DNA from: Planctomycetes bacterium MalM25
GTDB lineage: Bacteria; Planctomycetota; Planctomycetia; Pirellulales; Lacipirellulaceae
Direction of reading: 5' to 3'
Assembly (NCBI GenBank): GCA_007745835.1
Contig: CP036424.1
Location: 829,001-893,000 of the forward strand
Length of the DNA: 64,000 bases
The stretch's first letter is position 1. Each line of letters opens with the position of its first letter. This document shows, piece by piece, positions 57,140 through 64,000 of the stretch. Below the pieces are notes generated by a model. The model did not search any database and was not told the origin of the DNA. It was given only the letters and a program-made list of their open reading frames with translations. The position numbers and the translations under genes are program-made.

Positions 57140-58723
57140 ATGAACAAGATCGAACTCTACGACACGACCCTCCGCGACGGCGCCCAGGGCGAGGGCGTCA
57201 ACTTCTCGCTCGAGGACAAGCTGCTGATCGCCCGCCGGCTTGACGAGATGGGCTTCGACTTCATCGAAGGGGGCTTCCCCGGCTCGAACCCGAAGGACGC
57301 CGAGTTCTTCCAACGCCTCGCCAAGGAGCCGCTCAAGAGCGCCAAGGCGTGCGCGTTCGGCATGACGCGCCGCAAGGGCGTGAAGGCGGCTGACGACCCG
57401 GGACTGATCTCGCTGGTCGAGAGCCAGGCGCCGGTCATCACCGTCGTCGGCAAGACGAGCGACTTCCACGTCGCCGAGGTGCTGCGGGTCTCTGAGCAGG
57501 AGAACCTCGACATGATCGCCGAGACCGTCGCGCACTTCGTGTCGCTCGGCCGCGAGGTGATCTACGACTGCGAGCACTTCTTCGACGGCTGGAAATCGAA
57601 CCCGGAGTACGCCGCCAAGACGATCCAGGCCGCCGCCCAGGCGGGGGCCATGCGGATCGTCATGTGCGACACCAACGGCGGAAGCCTCCCCGAGGAGATC
57701 GCCGACCTCACGCGCCAGGCCGCCGCGGCGGTCGACGTCCCCCTGGGCATCCACACGCACAACGACAGCGACCTCGCCGTGGCGAACACGCTCGCCTCGG
57801 TCGATGCGGGCGCGACGCACGTGCAGGGGACGATCAACGGCCTCGGCGAGCGCTGCGGCAACGCCGACCTGATCTCGGTCGCCGCGAACCTCGCTCTCAA
57901 GAAGAAAGGCTACGAGATCCTCGACCCCGATCAGGTCCGCCACCTCGCCGAGCTGTCGGGCTACGTCTACGAGATCGGCAACCTGCTGCGGCGGAACAAC
58001 CAGCCGTTCGTCGGCCCGAGCGCGTTCGCTCACAAAGGGGGCATGCACGTGGCGGCCGTGAACCGGGTAGCGCACAGCTACGAGCACATCCCGCCCGAGA
58101 GCGTCGGCAACGAACGCCGGGTGCTGGTCAGCGAGCTGTCGGGCCGGTCGAACATCATCGCCACCACGACCAAGATGGGCCTCGCCGAGGACAAGGAGCT
58201 GATGGCCCGCGTGCTGGAAGAGGTCGTCAACCGCGAGAACGCCGGCTACCAGTACGAGGCGGCCGAGGCCTCGTTCGCCCTCCTGGTGAAACGCCTCGCC
58301 GGCACATACACGCCGCACTTCGAGCTGGTGAAGTACCACGTCGACACCGAGAGCCGCGGCGGCGAGCCGCTCACTGAAGCGACCGTCAAGCTGCTCATGC
58401 ACAGCGCTGGGGGCGACGACTCGAGCGAGCACCATGTCGCCGAGGGGGACGGCCCGATCAACGCCCTCGACGGCGCTCTCCGCAAGGCGCTGGTGGACCG
58501 CTTCCCGTCGCTCGGCCAGATGTCGCTGGTCGACTACAAGGTGCGGGTCATCAACAGCGAGGCCGCCACCGCCGCCAGTGTGCGGGTCGTCATCGAGTCG
58601 CGCGACGAATCGGACGGCGAGACCTGGGGCACCGTCGGCGTGAACGAGAACGTCATCCAGGCCAGCTGGGAGGCGCTCGTCGACTCGATCGAGTACAAGC
58701 TCTGCAAGGACGAGGGCGCCTGA
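57140..58723 (+). CDS. cimA: Citramalate synthase
   Basis: Enzyme of 527 residues condensing pyruvate and acetyl-CoA to (R)-citramalate, the threonine-independent entry to isoleucine synthesis. IELYDTTLRDGAQGEGVNFS is the HMGL-like active-site signature; VIYDCEHFFDGWKSNPEYA, CDTNGGSLPEEI, GIHTHNDSDLAVANTL (metal His pair) and GTINGLGERCGNADL follow, with the LeuA-type regulatory domain at about 400-527. The EHFFDG motif favours CimA over 2-isopropylmalate synthase, though the families are close. DUF1697 follows after 2 bases and valS 107 bases later. Confidence 0.9.
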   Translation: MNKIELYDTTLRDGAQGEGVNFSLEDKLLIARRLDEMGFDFIEGGFPGSNPKDAEFFQRLAKEPLKSAKACAFGMTRRKGVKAADDPGLISLVESQAPVITVVGKTSDFHVAEVLRVSEQENLDMIAETVAHFVSLGREVIYDCEHFFDGWKSNPEYAAKTIQAAAQAGAMRIVMCDTNGGSLPEEIADLTRQAAAAVDVPLGIHTHNDSDLAVANTLASVDAGATHVQGTINGLGERCGNADLISVAANLALKKKGYEILDPDQVRHLAELSGYVYEIGNLLRRNNQPFVGPSAFAHKGGMHVAAVNRVAHSYEHIPPESVGNERRVLVSELSGRSNIIATTTKMGLAEDKELMARVLEEVVNRENAGYQYEAAEASFALLVKRLAGTYTPHFELVKYHVDTESRGGEPLTEATVKLLMHSAGGDDSSEHHVAEGDGPINALDGALRKALVDRFPSLGQMSLVDYKVRVINSEAATAASVRVVIESRDESDGETWGTVGVNENVIQASWEALVDSIEYKLCKDEGA

Positions 58724-58725
58724 GC

Positions 58726-59259
58726 ATGCCCTCCTGGATCGTCCTGCTCCGCGGCGTGAACGTCGGGGGCAAGAACAAGCTGCCCATGAAGGCCTTCGCC
58801 GCCGATCTAGAATCGCTCGGCTGCGAAGCGGTGCAGACCTACATCCAGAGCGGCAACGCCGTCGCCCGGTCGAGCCAGCGCTCGGCCGGCCGGTTCCAGG
58901 CGGCGATCGCCGAGCGGATCGAGGCGGAGCACGGCTTCACGCCGGGCGTGCAGACGCTCACCTCGGCGCAGCTCGCCGCCGCGATCGAAGCGAACCCGTA
59001 CCCGGACGCCGTGTCCGAACCAAAGACCCTGCACGCTTACTTCCTGGCGGCGAAGCCGAAGGGGGCCGACCTGGACGGCCTCGCCCGGTTGCAAGCCGCC
59101 AGCGAGCGGTTCGCTCTGGCCGATCGGGTTTTCTACCTGCACGCCCCCGACGGCGTCGGCCGATCCAAACTGGCGGCCAGCGTCGAACGGCTCGTGGGCG
59201 TCGAGACGACCGCTCGCAACTGGCGGACCGTTCTGGCGTTGGCCGAGATGGCCGGCTAG
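58726..59259 (+). CDS. DUF1697 family protein
   Basis: Cytoplasmic protein of 177 residues. The N-terminus WIVLLRGVNVGGKNKLPMKA and QTYIQSGNAVARSS are the DUF1697 signature; the family has no assigned function. Starts 2 bases after the cimA stop, so translation is probably coupled, although a functional link to isoleucine synthesis is not implied. Confidence 0.9.
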   Translation: MPSWIVLLRGVNVGGKNKLPMKAFAADLESLGCEAVQTYIQSGNAVARSSQRSAGRFQAAIAERIEAEHGFTPGVQTLTSAQLAAAIEANPYPDAVSEPKTLHAYFLAAKPKGADLDGLARLQAASERFALADRVFYLHAPDGVGRSKLAASVERLVGVETTARNWRTVLALAEMAG

Positions 59260-59365
59260 TCCTGACCCGCCGGCCGTCGCCACGCCGGGTGGCCGATCCG
59301 GCTCCAATCGACGATCCTGTGGGTCCGTCGATCCCGTCAAAATCTCCCCGCGCTCGCGCTGCCCG

Positions 59366-62300
59366 ATGCCCAAGACCGATCTCAAGAGCCTCCCCTCCGC
59401 CTACGACCACCAGGCGGCCCAGTCGAAGTGGTACGCCTTCTGGGAACAGCAGGGCTACTTCCACGCCGACCCGGCGCCGGTCCTCGCGGGCGAGAAGCAG
59501 CCGTACTCGGTCGTCATCCCCCCGCCGAACGTGACTGGGGCTCTGCACCTCGGGCACGCGCTAAACAACACGCTGCAGGATATCCTCTGCCGCCGCAAGC
59601 GGATGCAGGGCTTTGAGGTCCTGTGGATGCCCGGTACGGACCACGCGGGGATCGCCACCCAGGCGGTCGTCGAGCGGCGGCTGCTGGCCGAGGAGGGCAA
59701 GTCGCGGCACGACTTAGCTACTAAGGAGAAATCAGCGCGTGAGGTCCTGGTTGATCGCATCTGGGAGTGGAAGAAGCAGTACGAGGAGCGGATCACCGGC
59801 CAGCTGAAGCAGCTTGGCGCGTCGTGCGACTGGCAGCGGCAGCGTTTCACGCTCGACGAGCAGTGCGCCACGGCCGTACGCGAGACCTTTTTCAAGCTGT
59901 TCAGCGACGGCAAGGTCTACCGCGGCAAGCGGCTGGTGAACTGGGACACCTTCCTCCAGACGGCGGTCAGCGACGACGAGGTCTTCCACGAGGAGAAGAA
60001 GGGCCACTTCTGGTCGTTTCACTACCCGGTCGTGAACCCCCAGCCGGGCGAGCCGACGCGGGTCACCATCGCCACCACCCGCCCCGAGACGATGCTCGGC
60101 GACACGGCGGTCGCGGTGCACCCCGACCCGGCGAAGCAGCTCGACAAGGTCGAGGCCGAGCTGCGCGAGAAGCTGGCCGCCGCCAACGACAAGGAACGGC
60201 CGGCGATCGAGAAGCAGATCGAGGCCCTCGACGAACGTCGCAAGACGCACCTGCCGACGCTCGAAAAGCTCCGCGACATGGCGGCCCGCGGCGTGATGCT
60301 CGAGCTGCCCCTCACCGACCGGCAGATCCCGCTGATCGCCGACGAGTGGGCGAAACCCGAGCTCGGCTCGGGGTTCGTGAAGATCACTCCGGCGCACGAC
60401 CCGAATGACTACGAGGTCGGCGGGCGGCACCCTGAGATCGGCGCGATCAACCTCATGAACACCGACGGCACGCTCAACGAGAGCGTGCCGGAGAAGTACC
60501 GCGGCCTGTCGATGAAGGAGGCCCGGAAGGCCGTCATCGCCGACTTGGCCGAGTGTGGCTGTCACGACCCGGAGACCGACGTCGAAGACCGGCTGATCGA
60601 CCTCGCCCACAGCGACCGCAGCAAGACGCCGATCGAGCCGTACCTGGCCGACCAGTGGTTCGTGAAGATGGACGAGCTGGCGCAATCCGCCATGGACGCC
60701 GTCACCGAGGGCAAGACGAAGATCATCCCGGAGCGGTACGGCAAGACCTATCTCGATTGGCTAAGCGAGAAGCGTGATTGGCCGGTTGGCCGGCAGTTGT
60801 GGTGGGGGCACCGGATTCCGGTGTGGACCCAACCATACTCAACGAATGGAGAAAGGGATTCTTTACTGCAAGCCTCGTCGAAGATCGACGCAAAGGCTGA
60901 TTCGGGTTGGACTGAGGCTGATTCACGAAGTGGAAGGTCAGAGTCGTTTACATCGATTCAAGCCGGCAACGGGATCGTCTATCTGGGCATCCGAGATCAA
61001 AACGAAGATGTCGAGCAACTTGCTACGTCCGAGGGCTACGCCCGCGACGAAGAAGTCCTCGACACCTGGTTCAGCTCCGCCCTCTGGCCCTTCTCGACGA
61101 TGGGCTGGCCGGAGGAGACCGACCTGCTGAAGGCGTTCTACCCGACGAGCACGCTCGTCACGTCGCGCGACATCATCACGCTGTGGGTCGCCCGGATGGT
61201 CCTCATGGGGCAGTACCTGCTCGATGAGGTGCCGTTCCCTGAGGTCTACATCCACCCGAAGATCCTCGACGGCTTCGGCGAGACGATGTCCAAGTCGAAG
61301 GGGAACGGCGTCGACCCGCTCGACGTGATCGAGCAGTTCGGCGCCGACGCCCTGCGGTTCGGCATCGCCTACCTCACCACCGAGACGCAAGACGTCCGCA
61401 TGCCGGTCGAATTCGTCTGCCCGAACTGCAACGCGACCATCAAGCAGACCAAGAAGAACCGCGTGCTGCCGCGGATCGACTGCCCCGAGTGCAGCGAGCC
61501 GTTCCGCACCCAGTGGGCGGAGAAGGACGACGACCTCGGGTTGCCCCGCGGCGCCGTGACGAGCGAGCGCTTCGAGCTCGGCCGCAATTTTTGTAACAAG
61601 CTGTGGAACGCGTCGCGCTTCGCGCTGACCAACCTGGAGGGCTACGAGCCCCGTGAGATCGCCGACAGTGAGCTGAAGACCGAGGACCGCTGGCTGCTCA
61701 GCCGGCTGGAGACGGTCACCGACGAGGCTTCGTCGGCGCTCGATGAGTACCGCTTCGCCGACGCCGCCCGGGCGCTGTACGACTTCGCATGGAACGAGTT
61801 CTGCTCGTTCTACGTGGAGATGACCAAGGCGCGGTTTGCGGAGGAGGGTAAGGATAAGCAGGTCGCCCAGGCCGTGCTGGCCCACGCGCTTGACACTCTG
61901 CTGCGGCTGCTGCACCCGATGACGCCGTTCCTGACCGAGGAGGTCTGGAGCCTGCTCGGGGAAGTGGCTCCGGTCCGTGGCCTTCCGGCCCCGGCTGAGG
62001 CGGGGGAGTCGGTTTGCGTGGCGCCGTGGCCTGGGTCGGAAACCGAACAAGGGCGAACCGACGACGCGAGTCGTCGGAGTGACAAGCAGATTGAGGACCA
62101 GTTCGCCAAGTTCCAGGCCGTGCTTGGCGCGATCCGCGAGGTCCGGCAGGCGCAGAAGATCCCGCCGAAGGAGCCGATCGAGTTCGCCGTGAAGTGCGAC
62201 GCGGCGACGGCCGAGCTGCTCGCGCCGATGCAGCCGTACTTCACGCAGATGGCTCGGGCGACCGCCACGGCGCTCGGCCCCGACGCGGCGGCGCCCGAGG

Positions 62301-62569
62301 TGGCGGCGAGCAAGCCGATCGCGGGCTTTGACGCCCCGATCGAGGCCCACGTCGACATCGCCGCGTTCATCGACGTCGAGGCGGAGAAGAAGCGGCTCGG
62401 CAAGGAGCGGGACCAGCTCACCAAGTACGTGGGCGGGGTGAAGGGCAAGCTGTCGAACGAGAAGTTCGTCGCCAACGCCCCAGCCGAGGTCGTCGAGGGC
62501 GAGAAGAAACGCCTCGCCGAGGCTGAGGCGCAGCTCGCCGCGATCGAGGCGGCGTTGGCGAAGCTGTAG
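59366..62569 (+). CDS. valS: Valine--tRNA ligase
   Basis: Class I aminoacyl-tRNA synthetase of 1067 residues. HIGH-type motif PPPNVTGALHLGHALN (61-64 HLGH), editing domain with TIATTRPETMLGDTAVAVHP, WWGHRIPVW, EEVLDTWFSSALWPFSTMGW and the KMSKS-type TMSKSKGNGVDP (about 640-645). A Cys4 zinc-type insert C685-P-N-C688 ... C706-P-E-C709 follows KMSKS. The C-terminus is a coiled-coil arm (EKKRLGKERDQLTKYVGGVK). About 100 residues longer than E. coli ValS; part of the excess is a compositionally odd stretch at about 487-555. A DUF4440 gene starts 27 bases downstream. Confidence 0.95.
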   Translation: MPKTDLKSLPSAYDHQAAQSKWYAFWEQQGYFHADPAPVLAGEKQPYSVVIPPPNVTGALHLGHALNNTLQDILCRRKRMQGFEVLWMPGTDHAGIATQAVVERRLLAEEGKSRHDLATKEKSAREVLVDRIWEWKKQYEERITGQLKQLGASCDWQRQRFTLDEQCATAVRETFFKLFSDGKVYRGKRLVNWDTFLQTAVSDDEVFHEEKKGHFWSFHYPVVNPQPGEPTRVTIATTRPETMLGDTAVAVHPDPAKQLDKVEAELREKLAAANDKERPAIEKQIEALDERRKTHLPTLEKLRDMAARGVMLELPLTDRQIPLIADEWAKPELGSGFVKITPAHDPNDYEVGGRHPEIGAINLMNTDGTLNESVPEKYRGLSMKEARKAVIADLAECGCHDPETDVEDRLIDLAHSDRSKTPIEPYLADQWFVKMDELAQSAMDAVTEGKTKIIPERYGKTYLDWLSEKRDWPVGRQLWWGHRIPVWTQPYSTNGERDSLLQASSKIDAKADSGWTEADSRSGRSESFTSIQAGNGIVYLGIRDQNEDVEQLATSEGYARDEEVLDTWFSSALWPFSTMGWPEETDLLKAFYPTSTLVTSRDIITLWVARMVLMGQYLLDEVPFPEVYIHPKILDGFGETMSKSKGNGVDPLDVIEQFGADALRFGIAYLTTETQDVRMPVEFVCPNCNATIKQTKKNRVLPRIDCPECSEPFRTQWAEKDDDLGLPRGAVTSERFELGRNFCNKLWNASRFALTNLEGYEPREIADSELKTEDRWLLSRLETVTDEASSALDEYRFADAARALYDFAWNEFCSFYVEMTKARFAEEGKDKQVAQAVLAHALDTLLRLLHPMTPFLTEEVWSLLGEVAPVRGLPAPAEAGESVCVAPWPGSETEQGRTDDASRRSDKQIEDQFAKFQAVLGAIREVRQAQKIPPKEPIEFAVKCDAATAELLAPMQPYFTQMARATATALGPDAAAPEVAASKPIAGFDAPIEAHVDIAAFIDVEAEKKRLGKERDQLTKYVGGVKGKLSNEKFVANAPAEVVEGEKKRLAEAEAQLAAIEAALAKL

Positions 62570-62596
62570 CAGCCCCCTCCCTCCCGGCTCGAAACA

Positions 62597-63109
62597 ATGC
62601 CCACCCCTGCGAAGACCTTCACGAGGCGGTTGGCCCTGGCTGCCGCGATCACGCTAGGTCCCATGTGCCGGGCGGCGCCCCCGACGGCCTCGGAGACGCC
62701 CGAGGAGGCGATCCCCCGCGTCCTCATGAGGCAACAGCGGCACTGGAACGCGGGCGATCTGGAGGCCTTCCTCGACGACTACTGGCGATCGCCTGACCTG
62801 ACGTTCAGCTCAGGCGGAGTCGTGCGTCGCGGCTTCCGCGAGACGCGCGAACGGTACCTGGCGGCATACCCGACCCCCGAGCGGATGGGGCGGCTCGCGT
62901 TCAGCGGCCTGGAGATCACGCCGCTCGGCGGCCCGGGGCACGATGTCGAGGCGGCGATGGTCCTCGGCAAGTGGCGGTTGCGGCGGGCGGACGAGCCGGC
63001 CGGGGGCGTGTTCACCTTGGTCATGCGGCGGATCGACGGCCGGTGGCTGATCGTCCACGACCACACGTCGAAGAGCCCTGCCGAAGCGGCTCCCGCTACG
63101 CCCGAGTAG
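62597..63109 (+). CDS. Exported DUF4440/SnoaL-like protein
   Basis: Protein of 170 residues with a signal peptide (RRLALAAAITLGPMCRA) and an NTF2-like fold of the DUF4440 type: LMRQQRHWNAGDLEAFLDDY, FSSGGVVRRGFRETRERYLA, and the closing GGVFTLVMRRIDGRWLIVHDHTS. Such pockets bind small molecules or act as mild isomerases; no activity can be assigned. Close spacing suggests read-through from valS. Confidence 0.85.
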   Translation: MPTPAKTFTRRLALAAAITLGPMCRAAPPTASETPEEAIPRVLMRQQRHWNAGDLEAFLDDYWRSPDLTFSSGGVVRRGFRETRERYLAAYPTPERMGRLAFSGLEITPLGGPGHDVEAAMVLGKWRLRRADEPAGGVFTLVMRRIDGRWLIVHDHTSKSPAEAAPATPE

Positions 63110-63164
63110 CGTCGTCGTTGCTGCAGCTCGGCCCACAGTCCCCAGGCTGCCTGACCCGGCCCTT

Positions 63165-63180
63165 TGTGAATCCTTTCACA
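63165..63180. promoter_or_regulatory. Rex-type operator, site 1
   Basis: TGTGAATCCTTTCACA is an exact match to the half-sites of the Rex operator form TGTGAA-N4-TTCACA. The cognate repressor gene rex is at 38389-39141. It lies 242 bases before the CBS-pair gene start. Confidence 0.7.
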
Positions 63181-63190
63181 GCCCGAGGTT

Positions 63191-63206
63191 CGTGACGGCT
63201 TTCACA
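63191..63206. promoter_or_regulatory. Rex-type operator, site 2 (degenerate)
   Basis: CGTGACGGCTTTCACA keeps the same 16-base geometry with one perfect half-site and two changes in the other. Centre-to-centre distance to site 1 is 26 bases. Confidence 0.5.
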
Positions 63207-63421
63207 AGGTGGCGAGGGAAAGGGGCGATTCGGATCGCTTTCAGACCGGGGCGACGACTACGCTGAGAATCCAGCCGGCGACCGTGTGGTCCCGGTTGAA
63301 CTCTTCTCTGCTGACATTCGTCTGAGGGTCCATCGACGCGGTGCGAACCGTTTCGCCCCGCGGTATTGCGTGCGACGTGAAAGGGAGTCGTCAGCCCTTC
63401 CTGGTCCTGGGAGCGAAAGAC

Positions 63422-63898
63422 ATGATGCATACCACCACCGCCCGCGAGTTCATGACGACGCGGCTGACCACCCTCCACCCGGAGATGGAAGTCCACGAGG
63501 CGATCCGCCTGCTGCTCAAACATCAGATCTCGGGCGCCCCTGTGGTTGGTCCACAGGGCGAGTACCTGGGCGTCTTCTCCGAGCGGTGCAGCATGCAGGT
63601 GCTGCTCGACGCGGCCTACGAGCAGCTCCCCACGAGCCACGTCGGCGCCTTCATGGATCACGAGGCGATGACCATCGAGCCGGAGACGCAGCTCCTCTCG
63701 ATCGCTCAGGCGTTCCTGCTGACCAACTACCGTCGGCTGCCCGTCATCGACGAAGAGGACAAGCTGGTCGGTTTGGTAAGCCGTCGCGACGTGCTTCGGG
63801 CGGCCGTGGATTGCCTAGAGTCGAGCCCCCCCGTCCGTGAGAAGTCGCTGCTCTACCTCAGCGCCCTCATGTCGAGGGACGAAGCCCCAATGGCTTGA
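63422..63898 (+). CDS. CBS-domain pair protein
   Basis: Cytoplasmic protein of 158 residues made of a tandem CBS (Bateman) module: REFMTTRLTTLHPEMEVHEA, LLLKHQISGAPVVGPQGEYL and HEAMTIEPETQLLSIAQAF, NYRRLPVIDEEDKLVGLVSR. CBS pairs bind adenine nucleotides and act as energy or redox-state sensors, usually with a partner protein. ATG 63422 is chosen (second ATG follows directly). The upstream Rex-type sites suggest induction when NADH is high. The partner is unknown. Confidence 0.88.
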   Translation: MMHTTTAREFMTTRLTTLHPEMEVHEAIRLLLKHQISGAPVVGPQGEYLGVFSERCSMQVLLDAAYEQLPTSHVGAFMDHEAMTIEPETQLLSIAQAFLLTNYRRLPVIDEEDKLVGLVSRRDVLRAAVDCLESSPPVREKSLLYLSALMSRDEAPMA

Positions 63899-64000
63899 GA
63901 CTAACGATGTGAACTCGGTCGAGCCGTTGAGGCATGGCGGTCCGTGGGGCCTTGCTCTCTACCGACAAGCTGCTCACGGCAACAAGAAGCCGGCAACCTA

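Larger units (their letters stand above)
63110..63421. other. Control region of the CBS-pair gene
   Basis: 312 bases with no gene. Contains the two Rex-type sites listed separately. No tRNA or other RNA recognised. Confidence 0.5.

Overview
The window looks like the chromosome of a planctomycete, most likely order Pirellulales and possibly Lacipirellulaceae; the family is an inference and no genus is claimed. The markers are high GC, several exported proteins ending in PEP-CTERM sorting signals, dockerin-like EF-hand repeats, a DUF1559 pseudopilin, formylglycine-type sulfatases, a YTV/cysteine-repeat wall-type protein, DUF3467, DUF5690 and many non-ATG starts. There is no rRNA and no CRISPR array. 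Three complete tRNAs are present (Met-CAT, Arg-ACG, Gln-TTG), together with one 5' fragment of the tRNA-Arg.

Layout. 1-0.5 kb is a truncated IS5-family transposase running off the left edge. 0.8-10.5 kb is an exported catabolic block: a DUF4405 membrane protein, a LamG/FAD-oxidoreductase/discoidin protein, two sulfatases and a DUF4437 cupin. 10.7-16.1 kb is an integrative element with an orphan protein, an excisionase-like HTH protein, a prim-pol/DUF3987 protein and a tyrosine integrase whose 3' end reads into a tRNA-Met. 16.3-36.3 kb is about 20 kb bracketed by tRNA-Arg and a 23-bp copy of that tRNA's 5' end. It carries a phosphonate-degradation cluster (PLP enzyme, PhnX, FAD oxidoreductase, PhnZ-type HD oxygenase, DUF5690 transporter, XylR/AraC-type regulator), a set of PEP-CTERM proteins including a 1368-residue apparent polyprotein, and a three-gene overlapping operon (pseudopilin, phosphodiesterase, purple-acid-type phosphatase). 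A decayed IS4-type transposase lies at its right end. From 36.4 kb onward the content is mostly housekeeping: pirin, cysQ, tRNA-Gln, rex, the YTV protein, DUF2461, a TylF-type methyltransferase, ppdK, a TlpA-like protein, lpxA, a TPR protein, cysteine desulfurase, DUF3467, rsmG, an O-methyltransferase, truB, ftsK, cimA, DUF1697, valS, DUF4440 and a CBS-pair protein.

How the genes fit together. The 16-36 kb segment reads as a phosphorus-scavenging island: intracellular C-P bond cleavage next to exported phosphoesterases. Rex (38.4 kb) is a redox sensor, and two sites of the Rex operator form lie in front of the CBS-pair gene at 63.4 kb, a possible regulatory link across the window. The most unusual object is the polyprotein at 27.0-31.1 kb, in which three complete 'signal peptide - exported domain - dockerin - PEP-CTERM' units are fused in frame with no ATG at either internal junction.
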